Shown here: one piece after another, positions 55,361 through 64,000 of the stretch
How the letters are laid out: every line of letters starts with the position of its first letter
Numbering within the stretch: position 1 is the first letter of the stretch
Assembly (NCBI RefSeq): GCF_002101815.1
Contig: NZ_LQPM01000034.1
Span: 1 to 64,000 of the forward strand
Source: Mycobacterium paraense
Lineage (GTDB): Bacteria; Actinomycetota; Actinomycetes; Mycobacteriales; Mycobacteriaceae
DNA length: 64,000 nt
Direction: 5' to 3'
Position numbers and translations under genes: made by a program
Notes under the pieces: model-generated
What the model was told of the DNA's origin: nothing
Database searches by the model: none
Seen by the model: only the letters and a program-made list of their open reading frames with translations

Positions 55361-56281
55361 TTACTTTCCGCGCCAACCGGTCACCGGCAGGCGGAATTTG
55401 CGCACCAAGCGGTCGGTGAACGGCGCGCTGTCCAGCCGCGCCCATTTGACCGGCGTGTCACAGCGGGTCACCTCGATCCGGCTGCCGGCCGGGATCACCA
55501 TCTCGCGGCGGCCGTCGCAGAACACCAGCGCGTCGTGCCCGCCCGCCTCGGTCTCGATCGCAATGGTCGCCTCGGGGCTGGTGACCATGGGCCGGCCGAA
55601 CAGCGCGTGAGCGTTGTTGGGTACCACCAGGATTGCCTCCAGGTCGGGCCACAGCACCGGGCCGCCGGCCGAGAACGCGTAGGCGGTGGAGCCGGTCGGC
55701 GTCGACACCAGCACGCCGTCGCAGCCGAAGGCGGACACCGGCCGCCCGTCCACCTCGACGACGACCCCGAGCACACCCAGCCGCGGGCCCTTCTCCAGGC
55801 TGACTTCGTTGAGCGCCCACCCGTGTTCGACGTGACCCTTGTTCAGCACCGCGACGTCCAGCGTCAGGCGGTTCTCCACCCGGTAGTCGCGGGCCACCAC
55901 GTGCTCGAGCACCCGGTCGATGGCCTCCGCCTCGGCCTCGGCCAGGAATCCGATCCGGCCCAGATTCACGCCCAGCACGGGAATCCCGGCGTTTCGGGCC
56001 AGCTCGGCGGCCCGCAGGAAGGTGCCGTCACCGCCCAGCACCAGCACCAGTTCGCAGCCCTCGGCGGCCGACGGCTCGGCGTCGACCACCTCGATCTCGG
56101 TCCCCATCGCCCGCATATCGTCGGGCGCCAGGTGCAGCGACCCCCGGTCGACCGCCTCGGCGGACAGCAGCCGGAGCCCAACTCCGTTGTCGCCCAGCAC
56201 TTTTTGCACGCGACGCGCGGTCTCGGTCGCCTCGTCGCGGCCGGTGTGCACCACCAGCAGCACGGTTCGGTGATCGGTCAT
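55361..56281 (-). CDS. nadK: NAD kinase
   Basis: A 306-residue NAD kinase (PpnK type) that makes NADP, in mycobacteria with ATP or polyphosphate. Family motifs: [13 protein letters not shown] (GGDGT), [12 protein letters not shown], the conserved NE in [10 protein letters not shown], and [16 protein letters not shown]. The ATG at 56281 overlaps the tlyA stop (ATGA). Position between tlyA and recN is the conserved mycobacterial arrangement. Confidence 0.96.
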   Translation of the reverse strand: MTDHRTVLLVVHTGRDEATETARRVQKVLGDNGVGLRLLSAEAVDRGSLHLAPDDMRAMGTEIEVVDAEPSAAEGCELVLVLGGDGTFLRAAELARNAGIPVLGVNLGRIGFLAEAEAEAIDRVLEHVVARDYRVENRLTLDVAVLNKGHVEHGWALNEVSLEKGPRLGVLGVVVEVDGRPVSAFGCDGVLVSTPTGSTAYAFSAGGPVLWPDLEAILVVPNNAHALFGRPMVTSPEATIAIETEAGGHDALVFCDGRREMVIPAGSRIEVTRCDTPVKWARLDSAPFTDRLVRKFRLPVTGWRGK

Positions 56282-57087
56282 TCCGGGCCCTCTGCCACGG
56301 CCCGCGTCACCGCGTCCACCAGCCCATCAGCAGTCAGCCCCCGCTCGGTCTCGGCGCGCAACCACAGGAAGTATTCGACATTGCCCGACGGGCCCGGCAG
56401 CGGGCTCGCGGTGACGTCGACGGTGTGCCAGCCCAGTGCCCCGGCGCGGCGCGCGACGGCCAGCACCGCGTCGGCCCGCAGGCCCGGGTCGCGAACGACC
56501 CCGCCGGCGCCGACCTGGCCCCTGCCCACCTCAAACTGCGGCTTCACCATGGGAACGATATCCGCGCGGGGGCAGGCGCATCCAATCAACGCGGGCAACA
56601 CGCTGGCCAGCGAGATGAAAGACAGGTCGGCCACCACCAGGTCGACCGGCCCGCCGATGGCCTCCGGGGTCAGGTCGCGGGCGTTGGTCCGCTCGACGAC
56701 GGTCACCCGCGGGTCGCTGCGCAGCGACCAGGCCAGCTGGCCGTAGCCGACGTCGGCGGCCACCACCGCGGCGGCCCCGCGGTCCAGCAGCACCTCGGTG
56801 AACCCGCCCGTCGACGCGCCGGCGTCCAGGCAGCGGCGGCCCGCGACCGCGATGCCGAACGCGTCCAGGGCGCCGATGAGCTTGTGCGCGCCGCGCGACA
56901 CCCAGCCGCGTTCGCGGTCGTCGGCGACGGTCAGCGCCGCGGTGACGTCGACGGCGGTGGCCGGCTTGCGGGCCGGCATGCCGTCGATGCTCACCTTGCC
57001 CGCGTCGATCAACTCCGCGGCCTGCTGGCGGGACCTTGCGAGCCCGCGGCGGACGAGCTCGGCATCGACGCGGGCACGCCGTGCCAC
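56278..57087 (-). CDS. tlyA: 16S/23S rRNA 2'-O-methyltransferase TlyA
   Basis: A 269-residue enzyme that methylates ribose 2'-O of C1409 in 16S and C1920 in 23S rRNA; its loss gives capreomycin resistance in mycobacteria. N-terminal S4 domain ([30 protein letters not shown]), then an FtsJ-type Rossmann fold with SAM motif [18 protein letters not shown] and later [12 protein letters not shown] and [17 protein letters not shown] at 57087 gives [11 protein letters not shown]. It opens the tlyA-nadK-recN set; the short acidic protein gene lies nine bases before it. Confidence 0.95.
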   Translation of the reverse strand: MARRARVDAELVRRGLARSRQQAAELIDAGKVSIDGMPARKPATAVDVTAALTVADDRERGWVSRGAHKLIGALDAFGIAVAGRRCLDAGASTGGFTEVLLDRGAAAVVAADVGYGQLAWSLRSDPRVTVVERTNARDLTPEAIGGPVDLVVADLSFISLASVLPALIGCACPRADIVPMVKPQFEVGRGQVGAGGVVRDPGLRADAVLAVARRAGALGWHTVDVTASPLPGPSGNVEYFLWLRAETERGLTADGLVDAVTRAVAEGPE

Positions 57088-57095
57088 CGTCGCAC

Positions 57096-57281
57096 TCAGC
57101 CCTTCTCCGCCGACTCCAGCGCCGCCAGCAGCACGTCGTGCGCCTCCGAGAGGCGGCGGGCTATCTCTTCGAGCTCGGTGAGAGACGGCTGGCGCTCGGG
57201 GTTTTCCGGATCCCCGACCTCGGACAGCTGGGCAACCAGGGCGTCGATTTCAGCGCGGAGCTGATCGGGATCGATAGTCAT
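57096..57281 (-). CDS. Small acidic coiled-coil protein (Rv1693-like)
   Basis: A 61-residue acidic helical protein: DPDQLRAEIDALVAQLSEV and TELEEIARRLSEAHDVLLAALESAEKG form amphipathic helices. It sits exactly where Rv1693 sits in M. tuberculosis, between the HAD phosphatase and tlyA, and the conserved position supports a real gene. Nine bases separate it from tlyA, so it is co-transcribed. Function unknown. Confidence 0.82.
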   Translation of the reverse strand: MTIDPDQLRAEIDALVAQLSEVGDPENPERQPSLTELEEIARRLSEAHDVLLAALESAEKG

Positions 57282-57293
57282 CGCGTACCTACG

Positions 57294-58301
57294 TTAGTCG
57301 CCGTCGACCAAAGACCAGCGCTGCAGCGCATCGCGGGCCCGGTCGCCGTCGGCCTCGATCCGCAAAGACGCCGGGTCCTCGGCGCCCCACACCGCGCTGG
57401 CCACCGCGCGCACGACCGAGAGCCCGTCCCCCTCGTCGGCGCCGTTGGCGCTGACCGTCACCGCCGTGTCGACCACGTCGACGTGCCAGCCCGGCTGGGG
57501 CCGCACCGCGAGGAGGTCGCCGTCGGAGTGCAGCGAACGCAGGTCGTGGCCGATGTAGGTGGGCCGGCGGGCGGGGTCGGCGTAGACGGCGTCGCGCGCG
57601 GTGTTGACGCCGGTGAGCACCATCAGGCTGGGCAGCCGCGCGGCGTTGGCGCCCTCGATGTCGGTGTCCAGCCGGTCGCCGATGACCAGCGGCGCGCGAA
57701 ACTCGCCGCGGGCCACCGCGTCCTGCAGCAGCCGCGGCGCCGGCTTGCCCGCGACCCGCGGTTCGGCGCCGGTGGCCGCCCGCAGCGCGGCCACGAACGA
57801 CCCGTTGCCCGGCAGCAGGCCGCGCTCGGTGGGCAGCGTGGGGTCGACGTTGGCCGCGACCCATAGCGCGCCCGCGCGGATGGCCAGGGCGGCCTCGGCG
57901 AGGTCCGGCCAGCCGATGGTCGTGGACAGGCCCTGCACGACGGCGACGGGCTCGTCGTCGTAGCGCCGCACCGGGCGCAGCCCCACGGCGGCGATCTCGT
58001 TGGCCAGCGCGTCGGTGCCCACGATCAGCACGCGGGAGTCCGCCGGCAGCTGATCGGCGAGCAGCTTGGCCGCGCTTTGTGCGCTGGTGACGACGTCCGA
58101 GCCGGCGGCGGTGAAGCCGAGCTCGCGCAGGTGCAGCGCCACCTCGTCGGCGCTGCGGGACGCGTTGTTGGTCACGTAGAGCTTGCGGCCGCCCACCTCG
58201 TCCAGCGACTGCACCGCGCCCTGGGTCGGCTGAGCGCCGCGGAAGACGGTCCCATCGAGGTCGACTAGCAGGCAATCGTATTGTTGGGCAAGGCTTTTCA
58301 T
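57294..58301 (-). CDS. HAD phosphatase, glycerol-3-phosphate phosphatase type (Rv1692-like)
   Basis: A 335-residue HAD-superfamily phosphatase of the NagD type. Motif I LLVDLDGTVFRG, motif II YVTNNAS, the lysine in AGKPAPRLL and motif IV IGDRLDTDIEGAN are all present, with a C2 cap between motifs II and III. M. tuberculosis Rv1692 has been shown to release glycerol from glycerol 3-phosphate in phospholipid recycling; the same is inferred here. The ATG at 58301 is one base from the stop of the upstream tetratricopeptide-like gene. About 80 extra C-terminal residues follow the HAD core. Confidence 0.92.
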   Translation of the reverse strand: MKSLAQQYDCLLVDLDGTVFRGAQPTQGAVQSLDEVGGRKLYVTNNASRSADEVALHLRELGFTAAGSDVVTSAQSAAKLLADQLPADSRVLIVGTDALANEIAAVGLRPVRRYDDEPVAVVQGLSTTIGWPDLAEAALAIRAGALWVAANVDPTLPTERGLLPGNGSFVAALRAATGAEPRVAGKPAPRLLQDAVARGEFRAPLVIGDRLDTDIEGANAARLPSLMVLTGVNTARDAVYADPARRPTYIGHDLRSLHSDGDLLAVRPQPGWHVDVVDTAVTVSANGADEGDGLSVVRAVASAVWGAEDPASLRIEADGDRARDALQRWSLVDGD

Positions 58302-58302
58302 C

Positions 58303-59094
58303 TCAGGCCAGCTCGCCGACCCGCTCTTCGGCGTCGGTGACGCCTTCGACATCGGCGGCGGCCGAGCGCAAAAACCATTGCAGCGCTTCGTCATTGCGGC
58401 CGAGCGCCAGCAGCGTGTCGGCGTAGGCGTAGAACAACCGCGCCGCCGTCGAACCGGTGCGGTTCGGGTCCAGCTGGGGCGTGGACAACAGGGTCAGGGC
58501 CTGTTCCAGCTGCCCGAGGTCGGCGCGGGCGCCGGCGGCGACGATGCGCAACTCGTCGGCGTCGTCGCCGGACAGCTGGGCCGCCTCCTCGCCGCGCGCC
58601 AGTTCGATCGCCCGCTCCGGACGGCCGAGCCCGCGTTCGCAATCGGCGATGAGCGCGAGCAGCGGCGACTTGCTGCCCATCCTGCGGGCGGCGCGCAGCT
58701 CGGCCAGCGCCTGGGCCCAGTCGCCGCAGTGGTAGGCGGCGATCCCGACGGCCTCACGGACCGCGGCGATCCTGCTGGAGCGGGCCCGCGCCGCGCGCGC
58801 GTGGCTCAGCGCGGCCTCGGGGTCCTCGTCGATCAGCTCGCCGGCCGCGACCAGGTGGCGCGCCACCGCGTCGGCCGTGGCGCGGTCCAGGGTGCTCAGT
58901 TCGCGCCGGATCTCGGGCGCGAGCTGGCGGGCCTCCACGCCGGGCGGGATCGGGGGCGCGCCGGGCCGGTCGCCGTTGCCGTCCTGCTCGGCGCTGCGGG
59001 GCTGCACCGGGCGCGCGCGGCCCGGGCCCGACCACGACCCGGATGCCGGGCGGGGCCGCCGCCTGCTGTCGCGCCCCTGCCTGTCGTCAACCAC
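58303..59094 (-). CDS. Tetratricopeptide-like helical protein (Rv1691-like)
   Basis: A 263-residue cytoplasmic protein: a basic, Arg/Pro-rich first 45 residues, then helical hairpins with the TPR spacing (HARAARARSSRIAAVREAVGIAAYHCGDWAQALAELRAAR and FYAYADTLLALGRNDEALQWFLRSA). By position it is the Rv1691 equivalent. TPR folds carry protein-protein contacts; no partner is shown except the neighbouring phosphatase, with which it is translationally coupled. GTG at 59094 is the assumed start. Confidence 0.8.
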   Translation of the reverse strand: MVDDRQGRDSRRRPRPASGSWSGPGRARPVQPRSAEQDGNGDRPGAPPIPPGVEARQLAPEIRRELSTLDRATADAVARHLVAAGELIDEDPEAALSHARAARARSSRIAAVREAVGIAAYHCGDWAQALAELRAARRMGSKSPLLALIADCERGLGRPERAIELARGEEAAQLSGDDADELRIVAAGARADLGQLEQALTLLSTPQLDPNRTGSTAARLFYAYADTLLALGRNDEALQWFLRSAAADVEGVTDAEERVGELA

Positions 59095-59133
59095 CCTGCA
59101 AAGGATACGGACGCCCCGCGGCGAGGCCGTTGG

Positions 59134-59223
59134 GTGTGCGGTGACGGCTTCGAGTGCGCGTCCAGGGCGGCAAAACCGGCCAAATCCCGCCCTGAGTGCA
59201 CACCGAAAGCCGTCAGCTCACAC
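59134..59223. repeat. Long imperfect intergenic palindrome
   Basis: Nested inverted repeats: CAGGGCGG (59163-59170) with CCGCCCTG (59187-59194), and outside these GACGGCTT (59143-59150) with AAGCCGTC (59207-59214), flanked by GTGTG/CACAC. The whole lies between the Rv1691-like gene start and the lprJ-like gene end. Likely one of the dispersed mycobacterial intergenic palindromes; could terminate the minus-strand genes. Confidence 0.55.
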
Positions 59224-59242
59224 TCGTCGGAGCCGAGGACGG

Positions 59243-59602
59243 CTAGGCCGGGCCCCGGTCGGTCAGCAGCGGCGCCAGCACCGCGGGGCAATAGGTCGCG
59301 ATCGCGACGACGGTGAACACGCCCGCCGCGTCGCGGGGCATGCCGTAGCCGTCGGCCACCGCGGTGATCACCGAGTCGAACGACCCGCCGGGCTGCAGGA
59401 GCATCGGGCAGACCGACTGGCCCAGCGCCATCGCCGAGTCGGGCTGCGACACCGGGACGCCGGCGTTGGTGAGGGCCCGCAGGAACGCGTTGCCCCGCAG
59501 GTCGGCGTGGACGGGTGCCGCCAGCACCGCGGTCAAACCGGCCACGCCCGCACCCACCCCGACGACCCGCAGCACCCGCCTCGCGCTAGTCACCGTGACC
59601 AC
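59243..59602 (-). CDS. DUF732 secreted protein, LprJ-like position
   Basis: A 119-residue exported DUF732 protein. Signal peptide: hydrophobic stretch VVGVGAGVAGLTAVL, likely cleaved after APVHA; the mature domain has the family cysteines in SVCPMLLQPG and ATYCPAVL. It occupies the place of lprJ (Rv1690) next to tyrS, but I see no lipobox cysteine, so it is probably a soluble secreted protein here. ATG or GTG at 59602 begins MVTVTSARRVLRVV. Third DUF732 gene of the window. Confidence 0.82.
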   Translation of the reverse strand: MVTVTSARRVLRVVGVGAGVAGLTAVLAAPVHADLRGNAFLRALTNAGVPVSQPDSAMALGQSVCPMLLQPGGSFDSVITAVADGYGMPRDAAGVFTVVAIATYCPAVLAPLLTDRGPA

Positions 59603-59657
59603 AGTGGTCGCCGGCGGTCACGTCGGGGGCACGGCGCGATAAAGGTTTGGGCCGGTT

Positions 59658-60938
59658 CTAGACCTTCTCGATGCCGGCGATGTTGCGTTTGCCGCGCCGC
59701 AGCACCAGCCACCGGCCGTGCAAAAAGTCCGAGGGCTGCGGCTTCCAGTCCTCGCTGTCGATGCGCACGTTGTTGACCGAGACGCCGCCCTCGCCGATGG
59801 TGCGCCGTGCGGCCCCCTTGCTGGCCGACAGGCCGCTGGCCACCAGGAGGTCGACGATCCCGTCGGCACTGCCCGGCTTGAGCTCGGCGACCGACGCCTC
59901 GCGCAGCGCGGCGGCCAGCGTCGCCTCGTCCAGCCGGTCGAGTTCGCCCTGCCCGAACAGCGCCCGGCTGGCGTGCTCGACCGCCTCGGTCGCCGCCTCG
60001 CCGTGCACCAGCGCGGTCAGCTCGCGGGCCAGCCGGCGTTGGGCGGCGCGCTGCTGCGGGCGCTCCGCGGTGGCCCGCTCCAGTTCGGCCAGCTCGTCGG
60101 CCGACAGGAAGGTGAACCACCGCAGGTACCGGATCACGTCGGCGTCGGCGGTGTTGACGAAGTACTGGTACCAGGCGTACGGGCTGGTCATCTGGGGGTC
60201 CAGCCACAGGCTGCCGCCGCCGGTGGACTTGCCGAACTTGGTGCCGTCGGCGGCCGTCACCAGCGGGACCGTCAGCGCGTGCACCGCCGCGCCGAGCTTC
60301 TGGCGCACCAGCCGCACCCCGGCGATGATGTTGCCCCACTGGTCGGAGCCGCCGATCTGCAGGACGCAGCCGTAGCGCCGGTGCAATTCGACGTAGTCGT
60401 TGGCCTGCAGCAGCATGTAGCTGAACTCCGTGTAGGAGATCCCCTCGCCCTCCAGGCGCCTCCGCACGGTGTCGCGGTCCAGCATCACGTTGACCGAGAA
60501 GTGCTTGCCGATGTCGCGCAGGAACTCGACGGCCGACAGCGGCGCGGTCCAGTCCAGGTTGTTGACGACGACGGCAGCCGTCGGGGACTCGCCAAAATCC
60601 GAGAAGTCGACGAAGCGCTCCAGCTGGCCGCGGATCCGTTCGGTCCAGGCGGCGACGGTGTCGGCCTCGTTGAGGGTGCGCTCGCCGACGTCGCGGGGGT
60701 CGCCGATCATGCCGGTGGCGCCGCCGGCCAGCACGATCGGGCGATGCCCGGCGCGCTGGAACCGACGCAGCGCCAGCAGCGGGACCAGGTGGCCGGCGTG
60801 CAGGCTGGGCGCGGTGGGGTCGAAGCCGGCATAGACGGTCATCGGCCCACGCTGCGCTTCGGCGGCCAGCGCATCGAGGTCGGTGGACTGGGCGATGAGC
60901 CCGCGCCAGCCCAGCTCGTCGAGGATCCCGGAAGACAT
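59658..60938 (-). CDS. tyrS: Tyrosyl-tRNA synthetase
   Basis: A 426-residue class I synthetase charging tRNA-Tyr. [19 protein letters not shown] carries the HIGH-type motif (HAGH), GGSDQWGNI binds tyrosine/AMP, and KFGKST is the KMSKS loop. The C-terminal S4 domain ([35 protein letters not shown]) binds the tRNA. ATG at 60938. Its order next to the lprJ-like gene and mpg is the same as in M. tuberculosis (Rv1688-Rv1690), except for an inserted transporter. Confidence 0.97.
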   Translation of the reverse strand: MSSGILDELGWRGLIAQSTDLDALAAEAQRGPMTVYAGFDPTAPSLHAGHLVPLLALRRFQRAGHRPIVLAGGATGMIGDPRDVGERTLNEADTVAAWTERIRGQLERFVDFSDFGESPTAAVVVNNLDWTAPLSAVEFLRDIGKHFSVNVMLDRDTVRRRLEGEGISYTEFSYMLLQANDYVELHRRYGCVLQIGGSDQWGNIIAGVRLVRQKLGAAVHALTVPLVTAADGTKFGKSTGGGSLWLDPQMTSPYAWYQYFVNTADADVIRYLRWFTFLSADELAELERATAERPQQRAAQRRLARELTALVHGEAATEAVEHASRALFGQGELDRLDEATLAAALREASVAELKPGSADGIVDLLVASGLSASKGAARRTIGEGGVSVNNVRIDSEDWKPQPSDFLHGRWLVLRRGKRNIAGIEKV

Positions 60939-61066
60939 CGCGCACGACTTTAGTCGTTCCCGGCGCCACGATTCGCCCGCGCGCCGCTCTCTAAGGCAAG
61001 CTAACTACGTGGCGCATCGTCGCGCTATCGCCTTCCCCCGTCAGCGCACCAACAACGCGGAGCGTC

Positions 61067-61945
61067 ATGGACAACCGATACTGGCCGCTGGTCGTCGCGA
61101 TCATCATGCTCGCCCTCGGGCTGACGCTCACGGTCGACGACTTCAAGCGGGCCGCCACGCTGCGCAAACCACTCGTGGTCGCGCTCGCCTGCCAGTCGCT
61201 GCTGCTACCGGGCCTGTGCCTGCTGATCGCCGAGGCCTTTCACCTCGAACCGCACCTGGCGGTCGGGCTGATGCTGATGGCGGCGACCCCGGGCGGGACC
61301 ATGTCGAACCTGCTCAGCCATCTGTTCAACGGCGACCTGGCGCTTAACCTCACCCTGACCGCAATCAACGCCGTGCTGTCGGTCGTCGCCCTGCCCGCGA
61401 TCCTGGCGGTGGCGATGACGTGGTTCCTGGGCGAGGGGCGGTTCCTCCCGCTGCAGCTGGACAAGTTCCTCGCGGTGATCGGCCTGGTGCTCGTCCCGAT
61501 CGCGATCGGGGTGGCCATCCGCCACCGCTTCCCCGAGCTGGCGCGGCGATTGCAGAAGCCGGTCCGCATCGCCGCGATCACGCTGCTGGTGCTCGCCATC
61601 GTCGCGGCCATCGCGGGGGGACGAACGACGCTGTGGCACAACATCGGCCTGCTGAGCGGGGCCGTCGTGGCCTTCTGCGCGGTGAGCCTGAGCGTCGGCT
61701 ACCTGGCGCCCCGCCTGATGCGGCTGGCCCCGCGGCAGGCCGTCGCGGTCAGCCTGGAGGTCGGCATGCACAACGCCGTCGTGGCGATGGGCATCGCCTT
61801 GAGCCCCCAGCTGCTGAACAGCGCCGTCATGGCCACGCCGGCCGCGGTATACAGCGCCGTCGCGCCGCTGCTGGCCGTGACGTTCATCCTCGTCGCCCGC
61901 CGGGTCGACCCGGCGTTTCGCACCAGCGCCCCCGTCGCCGTCTAG
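61067..61945 (+). CDS. Bile-acid:sodium symporter (BASS) family transporter
   Basis: A 292-residue membrane protein with nine or ten hydrophobic segments. The conserved BASS signature regions are visible: MLMAATPGGTMSNLLSHLFNGDLALN after helix three and VSLEVGMHNAVVAMGIAL in the C-terminal half, which together form the crossed helices with the two sodium sites. Bacterial members import organic acids, keto-acids or vitamins with sodium; the substrate here is not shown. ATG at 61067. It interrupts the tyrS-mpg neighbourhood known from M. tuberculosis and is divergent from tyrS. Confidence 0.9.
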   Translation: MDNRYWPLVVAIIMLALGLTLTVDDFKRAATLRKPLVVALACQSLLLPGLCLLIAEAFHLEPHLAVGLMLMAATPGGTMSNLLSHLFNGDLALNLTLTAINAVLSVVALPAILAVAMTWFLGEGRFLPLQLDKFLAVIGLVLVPIAIGVAIRHRFPELARRLQKPVRIAAITLLVLAIVAAIAGGRTTLWHNIGLLSGAVVAFCAVSLSVGYLAPRLMRLAPRQAVAVSLEVGMHNAVVAMGIALSPQLLNSAVMATPAAVYSAVAPLLAVTFILVARRVDPAFRTSAPVAV

Positions 61946-61996
61946 CCCGATGGTGGCGACCCGCAGCGCCCGGCTACGCCGCGCTTGCGATCGCCA

Positions 61997-62608
61997 CTAG
62001 TCACTCGTCCCGGGGGCGGGCGCGCGCGGGCTTCTCCGGTATGCCGAGACCTCCGGGCGGCCCCCGAGCCACAGCCGCCACGGCCGGTCGGCGGCCTGGC
62101 TGACCCCGACGCGGGGGCCGGACACGGCGGTCAGCGGGTCGTGCAGTTCCAGGGTCACCGGGCTCGCCGGGTCGAACAGGTCGATTCCGTTGTCGTCCAT
62201 GGTGATCCCCAGGGCCGAGCACAGGTTGCCGGGCCCGCGGGCCAGCGCCGCGGTGCGGACCAGCTCGCCGCGGCGGGCCCGCGCGACGTCGGTGCCATCC
62301 TCGATGGCCGCGGCGCGCAGCAGCACCGCGGCGGCGATGCCGTCGGGCCCGCAGGAGACGTTGGCGCACACGTGGATCCCGTGGCTGCGGTAGGTGTAGA
62401 GCCGCCCGGGCGGCCCGAACATCACGGCGTTGCGCCCGGAGCGGCCGCGGTAGGAGTGGGCCGCGGCGTCCGGCCAGGGACCGTCGGGCACTCCGCCGTA
62501 GGCCTCGACCTCGACCACGACCGCGCGCACCCCCCGTCCGGTCAGCGTGGCGCCGAGCAGCCGATGGGCGGCGGCGACGGGGTCCACCACCAGCCGGTCC
62601 GCAACCAC
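61997..62608 (-). CDS. mpg: 3-methyladenine DNA glycosylase (AAG/MPG family)
   Basis: A 203-residue base-excision repair enzyme that removes alkylated purines. The AAG fold is recognisable: [38 protein letters not shown] with catalytic Glu in VEVEAY, then [19 protein letters not shown] and [16 protein letters not shown] at 62608 with family-typical start [21 protein letters not shown]. It is the Rv1688 counterpart next to tyrS. Divergent from the ammonium transporter. Confidence 0.93.
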   Translation of the reverse strand: MVADRLVVDPVAAAHRLLGATLTGRGVRAVVVEVEAYGGVPDGPWPDAAAHSYRGRSGRNAVMFGPPGRLYTYRSHGIHVCANVSCGPDGIAAAVLLRAAAIEDGTDVARARRGELVRTAALARGPGNLCSALGITMDDNGIDLFDPASPVTLELHDPLTAVSGPRVGVSQAADRPWRLWLGGRPEVSAYRRSPRAPAPGTSD

Positions 62609-62677
62609 CCAACGAACCTACCGACACCGCCGACATGGCAATATCTCCGGTTGCCGCGTGGCGAAGGAGCCCAAAAC

Positions 62678-63949
<1,272 letters not shown>

Positions 63950-63950
63950 C

Positions 63951-63969
63951 CGCCAGAGTGCGTCTGGCG
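63951..63969 (+). terminator. Hairpin after amt
   Basis: CGCCAGA-GTGCG-TCTGGCG, seven perfect GC-rich pairs around a five-base loop, starting one base after the amt stop codon. No U tract. Its sequence is similar in style to other short mycobacterial intergenic palindromes. It also suggests amt is monocistronic. Confidence 0.6.
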
Positions 63970-64000
63970 ACGCATTTCGCGAGTGCGCCCGTCGCTAGTG

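Noticed and set aside
61985-62677. N-terminal extension of the ammonium transporter to 61985
   Set aside because: It is antisense to mpg, Arg/Gly-rich, and the ATG at 62678 with GAAGGAG and the canonical Amt start fits.

Overview
The window looks like chromosome of a slow-growing, non-tuberculous Mycobacterium, probably of the M. avium complex. The evidence is very high GC with GTG/TTG starts, a PE-family protein, three DUF732 secreted proteins, an MMPL transporter, and a right-hand half whose gene order (tyrS - lprJ-like - Rv1691/Rv1692/Rv1693-like - tlyA - nadK - recN - steA - mctB - pyrG - NUDIX - xerD - parA-like - scpA - scpB - rluB - cmk - der) is the one I know from M. tuberculosis. 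The species assignment is inference; no marker gene such as 16S rRNA is present.

Layout. 1-5.7 kb: a truncated Ser/Thr kinase, a type III glutamine synthetase, a small membrane protein and an MFS carrier, all on the minus strand. 5.7-9.3 kb: a two-gene operon, asnO-ngg, for the dipeptide osmolyte N-acetylglutaminylglutamine amide. 9.5-11.9 kb: a lipid head-group module (CdsA-like cytidylyltransferase facing a PlsC-like acyltransferase and a CDP-alcohol phosphatidyltransferase). 12.2-23.8 kb: secreted and envelope genes (two DUF732 proteins, an MMPL transporter, a DUF3060 protein, a lactate permease, an M15-like secreted protein, a PE protein with an 11-residue repeat) plus redox enzymes. 23.9-26.8 kb: a partner-switching pair (STAS protein and GAF-PP2C-HATPase protein). 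27-29.5 kb: a TetR repressor and an aldo/keto reductase-PPOX operon that carry matching 18-bp palindromic operators. 29.5-38.2 kb: small conserved proteins, gabD2, a mutarotase lipoprotein and an alpha/beta hydrolase.

38.3-41.2 kb is different: one 963-codon gene, visibly richer in A and T than everything around it, encodes a calcineurin-like metallophosphoesterase fused to a NACHT-type STAND NTPase. It lies between conserved genes and a tRNA-Pro, has its own good promoter, and is the best candidate for a recently acquired (probably anti-phage or otherwise conflict-related) system.

41.4-61 kb is core chromosome: a chain of tightly overlapping minus-strand genes for ribosome assembly, CMP phosphorylation, rRNA modification, chromosome segregation, dimer resolution, CTP synthesis, cell division, DNA repair and NAD phosphorylation. 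The window ends with a BASS transporter, a 3-methyladenine glycosylase and an ammonium transporter. Several intergenic palindromes recur near stop codons, and one 39-bp non-coding box occurs twice (near 1.2 kb and 12.1 kb).
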